Positions 33,957 through 42,079 of a stretch of 64,000 nt of DNA are shown here, one piece after another. The stretch lies in contig JBBTCH010000001.1 of the NCBI GenBank assembly GCA_038043245.1, forward strand, positions 62,001-126,000. Direction: 5' to 3'. This DNA comes from JACPFV01 sp038043245 (GTDB lineage: Bacteria; Pseudomonadota; Gammaproteobacteria; Nevskiales; Nevskiaceae). Numbering within the stretch: the stretch's first letter is position 1; each line of letters opens with the position of its first letter. The notes under the pieces were generated by a model, which worked only from the letters and a program-made list of their open reading frames with translations, was not told where the DNA came from and did not search any database. Made by a program: the position numbers and the translations under genes.

Positions 33957-35923
33957 AGAACCTGTGGAGCGACGCCGACGCCAGCCAGTTCAAGGGTGAG
34001 TTGGCGCTGCGCGTCTACACCTCGCGCTTGCTCGGACGCGACAAATCACTGGTGCTGCATGGCGGCGGCAACACCTCGGTGAAACTCCGCGAGAAAAATC
34101 TGGTGGGTGAGGAAGAGGACATCCTTTACGTCAAAGGCAGTGGCTGGGATCTGGAGTTCATTGAGGAAGGCGGATTCGCGCCGACGAAACTGGCGCATCT
34201 GCTCAAACTGGCGAAGCTGCCAAGTCTGAGCGACCCGCAGATGATCAACGAACTGGTCACCCACATGACCCGCGCCTCCGCGCCGGCGCCCTCGGTCGAG
34301 GCGATCCTGCACGCGATCCTGCCGCACAAATATGTGGATCACACCCATTCCGATGCGGTACTGACGGTGACCAACACGGACGAGGGCGAAGCACGTATCC
34401 GAGAGATCTACGGCGACAGCGTGGTGGTGATTCCATATGTGATGCCGGGCTTCGATCTATCCAGGCTGTGTGCGGAGTTGTTTCCAAAGCTCGCAGGTCC
34501 CAACACCATCGGCATGGTATTGCTCAAGCATGGCGTGTTCTCCTTCGGCGCCACAGCGCGCGAATCTTACGAGCGCATGATCCTGTTGGTGCAGAAAGCC
34601 GAAGATTATCTTGCGAGTCAAAAAGCCTGGATGCTGCCGGCCGTCACGATCAAGGGCCAGGAAAAAATTCTGCGCCACGACCTGGTTCAGTTGCGCCGTG
34701 AGGTTTCAGCGGTTGCCGGATTTCCAATGGTCCTGCGCTGCCACCCAGATCTCCGCAGTCTTTCGTTTGCGCGCCGCGCGGATCTGGCATCGATCGCGCA
34801 AGGACCGACCACGCCCGATCATGTGATCCGCACCAAACGCATCCCGATGATCGGCCGCGATGTCGCGAACTACGCGGTTGAATATCGAAAATACTTCGAG
34901 GCGATTGCGCCGAACGCGCGCGAACCCAAAACCATGCTCGATGCGGCGCCGCGTGTGGTGCTCGACAGTGAACTCGGTCTATGTTCATTCGGTCGCACGG
35001 TCAAGGACGTCGGCATCGTCAGCGATCTTTATTCACACACCATGGATGTGATCGAGCGCGCCGAACTGCTGGGCGGCTATCGCGCCTTGCCCGCAAAGGA
35101 CATTTTCGATGTCGAATACTGGGATCTGGAACAGGCGAAGCTGAAGAAGGGTGCCAAGCCGCCGGTGTTCGCGGGTGAAGTGGCGCTGGTGACCGGCGCG
35201 GCATCGGGTATCGGCAAAGCCTGTGCCGAAGCGCTGATGGCACGTGGTGCCGCAGTCATCGGCTTGGACCGCAACCCGGCAATCAAGGAGCTGTTCAAGC
35301 GTGCACAGTTTCTTGGCGTGCAGGCGGACGTGACTTCGGAGGCCGGGATTCGTGATGCGCTCGAGACTGGCGTGCGTGCGTTCGGAGGTCTCGACATGCT
35401 GGTGCTCAACGCCGGCATCTTCCCGGCGGGCACACTGATCGCGCAGCTCGACAGCGAGGATTGGCGCCGCGTGATGCAGGTCAATCTGGATTCCAACTTC
35501 GTATTGATGCGCGAATGCCATCCGTTGCTGAAGTTAGCGCCGCAAGACGGGCGTGTGGTGGTCATCGGCTCGAAGAATGTCGAGGCGCCGGGCCCGGGCG
35601 CGGTGGCGTACTCGGCGTCGAAGGCGGCGGTCAATCAGATCGCGCGTGTCGCCGCACTCGAGTGGGGCAGTGACCGCATCCGCGTCAATGTACTGCACCC
35701 CGATGCCGTGTTCGATACCGGACTATGGACGGAAGATGTGCTCAAGGCGCGCGCCGCCCATTACAAAATGACGGTGGATGAATACAAGCGCCGCAACGTG
35801 CTGAAAACGGAAGTCACCAGCCGCGATGTCGGTGAACTGGCGGCTGAGATGTGCGGGCCGCTGTTCGCCAAAACCACCGGCGCACAACTGCCGATTGACG
35901 GTGGAAACGAGCGGGTCATCTAG
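33953..35923 (+). CDS. Bifunctional class II aldolase / short-chain dehydrogenase
   Basis: 656 residues, two enzymes fused. Residues ~1-380 are a class II aldolase/epimerase fold with HGGGNTSVKL, a metal-binding HTHSD (near 129-131) and a further His in LLKHGVFSFG. Residues ~405-650 are an SDR: VTGAASGIGKA (~412), VLNAGIFPAG and Y553-SAS-K557. Relatives act on rhamnulose-1-phosphate-type sugars or lactaldehyde, but the substrate here is not known. It lies between trmJ and cysE in an Fe-S/sulfur cluster, coupled to trmJ by ATGA, which is an unusual place for a sugar enzyme. Confidence 0.85.
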   Translation: MKNLWSDADASQFKGELALRVYTSRLLGRDKSLVLHGGGNTSVKLREKNLVGEEEDILYVKGSGWDLEFIEEGGFAPTKLAHLLKLAKLPSLSDPQMINELVTHMTRASAPAPSVEAILHAILPHKYVDHTHSDAVLTVTNTDEGEARIREIYGDSVVVIPYVMPGFDLSRLCAELFPKLAGPNTIGMVLLKHGVFSFGATARESYERMILLVQKAEDYLASQKAWMLPAVTIKGQEKILRHDLVQLRREVSAVAGFPMVLRCHPDLRSLSFARRADLASIAQGPTTPDHVIRTKRIPMIGRDVANYAVEYRKYFEAIAPNAREPKTMLDAAPRVVLDSELGLCSFGRTVKDVGIVSDLYSHTMDVIERAELLGGYRALPAKDIFDVEYWDLEQAKLKKGAKPPVFAGEVALVTGAASGIGKACAEALMARGAAVIGLDRNPAIKELFKRAQFLGVQADVTSEAGIRDALETGVRAFGGLDMLVLNAGIFPAGTLIAQLDSEDWRRVMQVNLDSNFVLMRECHPLLKLAPQDGRVVVIGSKNVEAPGPGAVAYSASKAAVNQIARVAALEWGSDRIRVNVLHPDAVFDTGLWTEDVLKARAAHYKMTVDEYKRRNVLKTEVTSRDVGELAAEMCGPLFAKTTGAQLPIDGGNERVI

Positions 35924-35931
35924 CCACGGTC

Positions 35932-35937
35932 TAAACT
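35932..35937 (+). promoter_or_regulatory. Candidate -10 element giving a leaderless cysE mRNA
   Basis: TAAACT ends 9 nt before the cysE ATG with no Shine-Dalgarno in the gap (gcgcgccct). Assigned by eye. Confidence 0.3.
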
Positions 35938-35946
35938 GCGCGCCCT

Positions 35947-36681
35947 ATGTTCAACGGCATCCGCGAAGACATCCGCAATGTGTTGCAGCACGATCCTGCG
36001 GCGAAAAGTGCCTGGGAAGTGCTCACCTGCTATCCGGGTCTGCATGCGATCTGGTGGCACCGGCTGGCCCACGGGTTCTGGGGCCTGGGCCTGCGCTGGC
36101 TCGGCCGTTTCAGCTCGCATATCGGGCGCTGGCTCACCGGCATCGAAATTCATCCTGCGGCGAAGATCGGCCGTCGCGTATTTATTGATCACGGCTATGG
36201 CGTGGTCATCGGCGAAACTGCGGAAGTCGGTGACGACGTCACCATCTATCAGGGCGTGACTCTGGGCGGCACCTCGCTGACGCGCGGGGCCAAGCGCCAT
36301 CCGACGATCGGCAACAATGTCGTGATCGGCGCAGGCGCCAAGGTGCTGGGGCCGTTCACGGTCGGCGAGGGCGCCAATATCGGCAGCAACGCCGTGGTGG
36401 TGCGCGCGGTGCCGGCGGGTGCGACGGCGGTCGGCATTCCTGCGCGCATCCTCGGCGCCGACGCCACGCGCAAAACCGAGTTCCACGCCTACGGACTCAC
36501 CGACGAGGGCATGCCGGACCCGGTGGCCAACGCCATCGCCAAGATGCTCGAACACACTCAAAAGCAGGACGAGCGCATCGTGCAGCTGTGCGCGGCGCTG
36601 CATCGGCTGGGGGCGCAGCTGCCAGACGTGGAGTTGCAGAAACTGGACTTGCCGGAGTTCTGCAAAGACACGGACAGGTAG
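35947..36681 (+). CDS. cysE: Serine O-acetyltransferase CysE
   Basis: 244 residues. An N-terminal helical domain (FNGIREDIRNVLQHDPAAKSAWEVL, LTCYPGLHAIW) precedes a left-handed beta-helix of hexapeptide repeats (IHPAAKIGRRVFIDHGYGVVIGETAEVGDDVTIYQGVTLGG), containing the catalytic His of DHG. Forms O-acetylserine for cysteine synthesis, fitting the downstream cysteine desulfurases that consume cysteine. The C terminus carries an extra helical tail compared with short SAT proteins. It is 3 bp from the first desulfurase. Confidence 0.95.
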   Translation: MFNGIREDIRNVLQHDPAAKSAWEVLTCYPGLHAIWWHRLAHGFWGLGLRWLGRFSSHIGRWLTGIEIHPAAKIGRRVFIDHGYGVVIGETAEVGDDVTIYQGVTLGGTSLTRGAKRHPTIGNNVVIGAGAKVLGPFTVGEGANIGSNAVVVRAVPAGATAVGIPARILGADATRKTEFHAYGLTDEGMPDPVANAIAKMLEHTQKQDERIVQLCAALHRLGAQLPDVELQKLDLPEFCKDTDR

Positions 36682-36684
36682 GCG

Positions 36685-37779
36685 ATGCCGGTCTACCTCG
36701 ATAACAACGCCAGCACGCACCTCGATCCGCGGGTGCTCGAAGCGATGCTGCCGTATCTGTCCGGTCCGCATGCGAATCCGTCGAGCGTGCACCGCTACGG
36801 CCGCATGGCACGCGACGCGGTCGAGGCTGCACGGCATCAGGTCGCGCGGCTGGTGAATGCGCAGCCGCAGGATCTGGTGTGGACTTCCGGTGGCACCGAG
36901 TCCAATAACCTCGCGGTGAAAGGCGCGGTCGGCAGCGGTCGCGTGCTGTATGGCGCCACAGAACATCCGGCGGTGATGGAAGCCGCCGAATCGCTGGGTG
37001 CCGAAGCCATCGCCGTGAACGGAAACGGCCATGTGCGCTGGCCGGAATTCGAGATGCAGATCAAGAAAGCGCCGGTGAAACTGGTGAGCCTGATGCGCGC
37101 CAACAACGAAACCGGCGTGATTCAGGATGTGGCCCGCGCCGTGCAACTTGCGCGTGCAGCTGGCGCGCTGATGCATGTGGACGCGGTTCAGGCCGCCGGC
37201 AAGATCGCGGTGGATTTTGCCGCGCTTGATTGCGATCTGATGAGCCTGTCCAGCCACAAGCTCTACGGACCCAAGGGCATCGGTGCGCTGGTTGTAAGAA
37301 GCGGAACCGAACTGCGTCCCTTGCATCATGGTGGCCCGCAGGAACGCGGTCTGCGCGGCGGCACCGAGAACGTTGCAGGCATCGTCGGTTTTGGCGTTGC
37401 CGCCGAGCTTGCGTTGGACGAACTGGAGCGGCGACAGGCGTTTTTGCTCAAGCTGCGCACGCAGCTTGAGGCGGGGCTCAAGACAATCGCCGGACTGACG
37501 ATTTTTGCCGTGGCGGTGGAGCGCTTGCCGAACACGGTGCAGTTTGGCGTCGAGGGTTTTGAGGGCGAGGCCTTGCTGCTGGAACTGGATAAGCGCGGCA
37601 TGGCGGTGAGCTCGGGTTCCGCCTGCGCCAGTGGTTCGCGCGAACCTTCGCACGTGCTGCTGGCGATGGGGCTACCGCGCGCGCTGGCACAGAGCGCGAT
37701 CCGCGTCAGCCTCGGCCAGAACAACACCGAGGCCGAGGTCGCGCAATTTCTTGTCGCTTTGAAGGCAGTGCTCCAGTGA
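36685..37779 (+). CDS. Cysteine desulfurase, IscS/NifS-like (first of two)
   Basis: 364 residues, PLP-dependent class V fold. YLDNNASTHLDPRV at the start, TSGGTESNNLAVKGA, PLP-binding K192 in SSHKLYGPKG, and the mobile loop SSGSACASGSREPSHVL with catalytic C314. It removes sulfur from cysteine as a persulfide for Fe-S clusters or tRNA thiolation. It sits between cysE and a second desulfurase (GTGA overlap), all one operon. The two paralogs differ throughout, so this is not a recent duplication. Confidence 0.93.
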   Translation: MPVYLDNNASTHLDPRVLEAMLPYLSGPHANPSSVHRYGRMARDAVEAARHQVARLVNAQPQDLVWTSGGTESNNLAVKGAVGSGRVLYGATEHPAVMEAAESLGAEAIAVNGNGHVRWPEFEMQIKKAPVKLVSLMRANNETGVIQDVARAVQLARAAGALMHVDAVQAAGKIAVDFAALDCDLMSLSSHKLYGPKGIGALVVRSGTELRPLHHGGPQERGLRGGTENVAGIVGFGVAAELALDELERRQAFLLKLRTQLEAGLKTIAGLTIFAVAVERLPNTVQFGVEGFEGEALLLELDKRGMAVSSGSACASGSREPSHVLLAMGLPRALAQSAIRVSLGQNNTEAEVAQFLVALKAVLQ

Positions 37780-38921
37780 TCTACCTCGATCACGCGGCGA
37801 CCACGCCGCTGCATCCGCGCGCCTACGAAGCGATGCTGCCGTGGCTGAACCCGGACGGTGAGTTCGGCAACCCTGCTTCCAGTCACGCCGCCGGTTTGCG
37901 CGCTGCCAAAGCTGTCGAGCTTGCGCGGGAGCAGCTGGCGGCGCTGATTGGCGGGCAAGCGAATGAAATGCTCTGGACTTCAGGCGCCACCGAATCCAAC
38001 AACCTTGCGATCAAGGGTGCGCTGGAGTTCCGCGGACTCAAAAGCGCGCATGTGGTGACGGCGCGCACCGAGCACAAGTCGGTGCTGGATACCTGTCGTC
38101 ATCTTGAAACGCAGGGATTGCGCGTGACCTATCTGAAGCCGGATTCGAGCGGGCGTCTTACCGCGCCGCAGGTGATGCAGGCGCTGATGCCGGATACCGC
38201 GCTGGTGTCGCTGATGTGGGTCAACAACGAAACCGGCGTGATCAACGACATCGAGGCGCTTGCGCCCGCTTTGCGCGAGCGCGGGGTACTTTTCCACGTC
38301 GACGCGGTGCAGGCGGCGGGCAAGCAGGTGATTGATTGGGCAAAGCTTCCGATTGATTTGCTGTCTATATCGGCGCACAAGTTCGGTGGGCCCAAAGGTG
38401 TCGGTGCGCTGTCGGTGCGCAGGCAACCGCGGGTGCGGCTGGCACCGCAGATGCACGGTGGGGGTCACGAGCAGGGGATGCGCTCGGGCACGTTGGCGAC
38501 ACATCAGATCGTCGGCATGGGCGCTGCTTGTGCAGCGGCCGCGGTTGAAATGTCTGTTGAATCGAAGCGGTTGAGCGCGTTGCGTGACGAGCTCTGGCAG
38601 CGGTTAACGGTGTTGCCGGGGATCCACTTCAACGGCGATACGCAGCATCGCGCACCACATATTCTCAACGTCAGTTTTGAGGGCGCCGAGGGTGAAAGTC
38701 TGCGCGCCCTGCTCGGCGATATCGCCGTCAGCAGCGGTTCGGCGTGCTCGTCAGCGACACGCGAAGCCTCGTACGTGCTGCGTGCGCTGGGGCGCGATGA
38801 CGAACTCGCCGGCTCGTCGTTGCGTTTTTCGTTCGGCCGCACGACGACGACGCTGGATATTTCGCTGGCAGCCGACAAAGTCATCAAGGCCGTGCAGTGG
38901 TTGCGGGGACTGGCGCCATGA
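37776..38921 (+). CDS. iscS: Cysteine desulfurase, IscS-like (second of two)
   Basis: 381 residues. GTG start overlapping the previous TGA (GTGA). IYLDHAATTPLHPRA, WTSGATESNNLAIKGAL, PLP Lys K202 in SAHKFGGPKG, and IAVSSGSACSSATREASYVL with catalytic C324 are closer to canonical IscS (which is ~404 residues). Sulfur from cysteine is likely passed to the IscU-like scaffold encoded 110 bp downstream. The division of labour with the first desulfurase is unknown. Confidence 0.92.
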   Translation: MIYLDHAATTPLHPRAYEAMLPWLNPDGEFGNPASSHAAGLRAAKAVELAREQLAALIGGQANEMLWTSGATESNNLAIKGALEFRGLKSAHVVTARTEHKSVLDTCRHLETQGLRVTYLKPDSSGRLTAPQVMQALMPDTALVSLMWVNNETGVINDIEALAPALRERGVLFHVDAVQAAGKQVIDWAKLPIDLLSISAHKFGGPKGVGALSVRRQPRVRLAPQMHGGGHEQGMRSGTLATHQIVGMGAACAAAAVEMSVESKRLSALRDELWQRLTVLPGIHFNGDTQHRAPHILNVSFEGAEGESLRALLGDIAVSSGSACSSATREASYVLRALGRDDELAGSSLRFSFGRTTTTLDISLAADKVIKAVQWLRGLAP

Positions 38922-39030
38922 GGGTACGGATGCTTAGGCGTTCAGCCGAGTCGGGCTCATGGCCGCGGCGACTCGCAACGCTAGTTCCCCATGCGGCGCA
39001 TGGGGCCCCTCCACGCTGCTCGCGCCGCCC

Positions 39031-39384
39031 ATGACCGAAAACGTTTTCGCCTACCCGGCGCCGCTGTGGCAGCGCTTTACCCGGCCAGCTCATGCAGGGT
39101 GCTGGCCCGAGGGTGAGGGCGTGCGCAGCGCGCAGGCGGGCAGCCGCTCGGCGAAATTCGTGCTGCAGCTGCAGCTGAAGGATCGCCAAGCACGCTTCAA
39201 GGCCTACGGCTGCCCAACGGCGATCGCCGTTGGCGAATGGCTGTGTGAGCAGGTCGAGCACGGTGGCCTGGAATCCCTGCGTGATATTTCGGCGACGAAA
39301 ATCCGCGCGGCCCTTGAAATCCCCGAGGACAAGTCCCATTGTGCCCTGCTAGGTGAAGACGCCATACGAGCCCTATTGAAATGA
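39031..39384 (+). CDS. Divergent IscU-like iron-sulfur scaffold protein
   Basis: 117 residues from the ATG at 39031 (the frame opens 24 codons earlier but without homology). The C-terminal half matches IscU: KAYGCPTAIAVGEWL with C61, and SHCALLGEDAIRALL with C104. The first ligand region differs: where IscU has an Ala-Cys-Gly-Asp, this protein reads A36-G37-S38-R39, so the first Cys and the Asp are missing; an extra Cys24 lies upstream. It may bind clusters in another way or act as an accessory. It overlaps iscA by 4 bp. Confidence 0.75.
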   Translation: MTENVFAYPAPLWQRFTRPAHAGCWPEGEGVRSAQAGSRSAKFVLQLQLKDRQARFKAYGCPTAIAVGEWLCEQVEHGGLESLRDISATKIRAALEIPEDKSHCALLGEDAIRALLK

Positions 39385-39704
39385 GCATGCAGCTGACCGA
39401 ATCCGCCGCCCGCCGCATCCAGACCCAGCTGGGTCAGCGCGGCAAGGGCTTGGGTCTGCGCGTGGGCATCAAGAAAACCGGCTGCTCGGGTTACGCCTAC
39501 ACCATGGATTTTGCCGATGAGGCCGGCGCCGATGACGCGGTGTTTGAAGCACACGGCGCCCGGTTGGTGGTCCGTCGCGAATTCCTGCCCATGCTTGAAG
39601 GGGTCACCGTGGACTTCCGTCGCGAAGGCCTGAACGAGTCTTTCAAGTTCCAGAACCCGAACGTCAAGGGTGAGTGCGGCTGCGGAGAGAGCTTCACGGT
39701 TTGA
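39381..39704 (+). CDS. iscA: A-type Fe-S carrier protein (IscA/ErpA family)
   Basis: 107 residues, with the HesB/IscA motif: C35 in KKTGCSGYAY and C99/C101 in GECGCGESF. Normal length. Binds iron or Fe-S clusters and passes them to targets. Last gene of the cysE-desulfurase-scaffold cluster; hscB, hscA and fdx of the usual isc operon are not here. Confidence 0.9.
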   Translation: MSMQLTESAARRIQTQLGQRGKGLGLRVGIKKTGCSGYAYTMDFADEAGADDAVFEAHGARLVVRREFLPMLEGVTVDFRREGLNESFKFQNPNVKGECGCGESFTV

Positions 39705-39711
39705 CCCGTTT

Positions 39712-39741
39712 TTGGCGGCGACTCTCGCAAAAAGCTACAAT
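39712..39741 (+). promoter_or_regulatory. Probable sigma70 promoter of ndk
   Basis: TTGGCG (39712-39717) and TACAAT (39736-39741) with an 18-nt spacer, 60 nt before the ndk ATG. Best -35/-10 pair seen by eye in the window. Confidence 0.5.
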
Positions 39742-39801
39742 TTCACCCTTCAAGTCAGCAATTCTGCTGGCCTTTTTCCATTTCTATCGGAGTCATGAGT
39801 C

Positions 39802-40233
39802 ATGGCGGTTGAGCGCACCCTTTCCATCATCAAACCGGACGCGGTTTCCAAGAACCACATCGGCAACATCTACAACCGTTTCGAAGCCGCCGGCCTGCAG
39901 ATCGTCGCGTCGCGCATGAAGCACCTGACCGAGAAACAGGCGGGCGGGTTTTATGAAGTGCATCGCGAGCGCCCGTTCTTCAAGGATCTGGTCAGGTTCA
40001 TGATCAGCGGCCCCGTGGTGATCTCGGTGCTGGAAGGTGAGAACGCCGTCGCCAAGCATCGCGAGATCATGGGTGCCACCGATCCGAAGAAAGCCGCTCC
40101 AGGCACCATCCGTGCCGACTACGCCACCAGCATCGACGAGAACGCGGTGCACGGCTCGGACTCACTGGAGAACGCCAGGGTCGAGATCAACTACTTCTTC
40201 CGCGCGACCGAGCTCTGTCCGCGCACGCGTTGA
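39802..40233 (+). CDS. ndk: Nucleoside diphosphate kinase
   Basis: 143 residues, standard length. ERTLSIIKPDAV at the start, phosphorylated His H117 in NAVHGSDS. Transfers gamma-phosphate from ATP to other nucleoside diphosphates. Followed after 4 bp by rlmN. Confidence 0.98.
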   Translation: MAVERTLSIIKPDAVSKNHIGNIYNRFEAAGLQIVASRMKHLTEKQAGGFYEVHRERPFFKDLVRFMISGPVVISVLEGENAVAKHREIMGATDPKKAAPGTIRADYATSIDENAVHGSDSLENARVEINYFFRATELCPRTR

Positions 40234-40237
40234 TGTC

Positions 40238-41338
40238 ATGAGCACCTCCGCCGCCGTCAACCTGTTCGGTCTCGACCGGGCGGCGCTGCGCGCGGAGTTC
40301 GCGGCCAAGGGTGAGAAGCCGTTCCGGGCCGACCAGATCATGCAATGGATCTATCGGCGCGGGTTTGATGATTTCGATGGCATGTCGAATATCTCCAAGG
40401 ACCTGCGCGAACAGCTGAAGGACTGGTTCGTCATCCAGCCCCCCGAGCTGATCACCGAGCAGCTTTCCGCCGACGGCACGCGCAAATGGCTGTTGAAGGC
40501 CGGCGAGGGCCAGGCCATCGAGACGGTGTTCATCCCTGAAGACGACCGCGGCACGCTGTGCATCTCTTCGCAGGTTGGTTGTGCGATGGACTGCTCGTTC
40601 TGCGCCACCGGCGCTCAAGGCTTTTCACGCAATCTCAGCACTGCCGAAATCATCGCCCAGGTCTGGTTCGCGGCGAAGACGCTTGGCAGCGATTTCCAAG
40701 ATGAGCGCGTGATCTCCAACGTCGTCTTCATGGGCATGGGCGAGCCGCTGGCGAATTACAACGCGGTGCTGCCGGCGGCGCGCATCCTGCTGGACGATTT
40801 CGGCTTCGGTTTGTCCAAGCGCCGCGTCACGGTGAGCACTTCGGGTCTGGTGCCGTTCATGGACCGGTTGAGCGAGGACTGCGATACCGCGCTGGCGGTT
40901 TCCCTGCACGCGCCGAACGACGAATTGCGCGACGTGCTGGTGCCGATCAATAAAAAATACCCGCTGTCGGAACTGATGGACGCCTGCCGCCGTTATGTCG
41001 ACAGCAAGAATTACAAGGCGCACATCACCTACGAGTACGTGATGCTCGATGGCATCAACGATACGCCGACGCACGCGCGTCAGCTGGCAAAGCTGCTGGC
41101 CGGCATGCCGGCGAAAGTGAATCTGATTCCGTTCAACCCATTCCCAAAATCCGAATACAAGCGCTCGCCGGTGCAGCGCATCCGTGCATTCAGCGAACTG
41201 CTGCGCGAGAAAGACGTGTTCGCCACCACGCGCAAAACGCGCGGTGACGACATCGCGGCGGCCTGCGGGCAGTTGGCAGGGCAGGTGGTCTCCCGCCAGA
41301 AAAACAGGCTCGGCAACATCCCGGTGACCGTGCAATGA
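40238..41338 (+). CDS. rlmN: Dual-specificity 23S rRNA/tRNA methyltransferase RlmN
   Basis: 366 residues from the ATG at 40238. Radical SAM motif CAMDCSFC with cysteines C115, C119 and C122, plus the methyl-carrying Cys C343 in AAACGQL. It makes 2-methyladenosine at 23S A2503 and tRNA A37. The start was chosen because the longer frame runs inside ndk. Overlaps pilF by 4 bp. Confidence 0.97.
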   Translation: MSTSAAVNLFGLDRAALRAEFAAKGEKPFRADQIMQWIYRRGFDDFDGMSNISKDLREQLKDWFVIQPPELITEQLSADGTRKWLLKAGEGQAIETVFIPEDDRGTLCISSQVGCAMDCSFCATGAQGFSRNLSTAEIIAQVWFAAKTLGSDFQDERVISNVVFMGMGEPLANYNAVLPAARILLDDFGFGLSKRRVTVSTSGLVPFMDRLSEDCDTALAVSLHAPNDELRDVLVPINKKYPLSELMDACRRYVDSKNYKAHITYEYVMLDGINDTPTHARQLAKLLAGMPAKVNLIPFNPFPKSEYKRSPVQRIRAFSELLREKDVFATTRKTRGDDIAAACGQLAGQVVSRQKNRLGNIPVTVQ

Positions 41339-42057
41339 GGCTCGCCCTGATCATTCTCGCGCTGACCGTGAGCGCCTGCGTCACGGACGGTCCCGAAAGT
41401 GCCGGCAGCAAGCCCGACTACGCCGAGGCTTCGCGTCTGAACAGCGAGTTGGGTGCCGACTATCTGCGCAAGGGCCAGCTCGAACTCGCCAAGGAAAAAC
41501 TCGAGCGCGCGGTCGAGCAGGATTCCGATAACGCACAGGCCCATGCATCGCTGGCGCTGGTGCACGCGCAACGGGGTGATACGCGCGAAGCCAAGCGCCA
41601 TTTCCGCAAGGCGCTGTCACTCAAAAATGATGACCCGTCATTGAAGAACAATTACGGTACTTTTCTTTGTGATCAGGGCGAGGTCAAGGAAGCGGTGGAG
41701 CTGTTTTTGCAAGCGGCACGCGACCGCAGCTACCCCACGCCCGAAGCGGCACTGACCAACGCCGGCATTTGCCTGCGTAGAACCACGGATACCTCACAGG
41801 TCGAAGGCTATTTCCGAGAGGCCTTGCAGATCAACGCCGAATTTCCGGATGCGTTGTCGCAGATGGCGCAGTTGTCTCACGACCGTGGCGACCATCTGCG
41901 TGCACGTGCCTTTCTTCAGCGTTTTGAGCGTGCCGGCAAACATTCAGCCGAAACCTTGCGGCTGGCTGCCCAGACCGAGCGCGAACTCGGTGACCGCGTC
42001 GCCGCGGCACGCTATGAACGCCGTCTGAAAAAAGAATTCCCCGACGCCAAACCCTGA
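41335..42057 (+). CDS. pilF: Type IV pilus biogenesis/stability lipoprotein PilF/PilW-like
   Basis: 240 residues. Lipoprotein signal with lipid-modified Cys15 (TVSAC), then TPR repeats (AHASLALVHAQRGDTREAKRHF, SLKNNYGTFLCDQGEVKEAVELF). Outer-membrane pilotin that helps PilQ secretin assembly. The rlmN-pilF-rodZ order is conserved in gammaproteobacteria; no other pilus gene is in the window. Confidence 0.9.
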   Translation: MRLALIILALTVSACVTDGPESAGSKPDYAEASRLNSELGADYLRKGQLELAKEKLERAVEQDSDNAQAHASLALVHAQRGDTREAKRHFRKALSLKNDDPSLKNNYGTFLCDQGEVKEAVELFLQAARDRSYPTPEAALTNAGICLRRTTDTSQVEGYFREALQINAEFPDALSQMAQLSHDRGDHLRARAFLQRFERAGKHSAETLRLAAQTERELGDRVAAARYERRLKKEFPDAKP

Positions 42058-42079
42058 TTTTTTAAATCACCGAACCGCC

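Noticed and set aside
35920..37653. 577-codon open frame on the minus strand over cysE and the first desulfurase
   Set aside because: It lies opposite well-supported genes and its sequence is low-complexity Arg/His/Ala-rich, as expected from antisense of GC-rich coding DNA.
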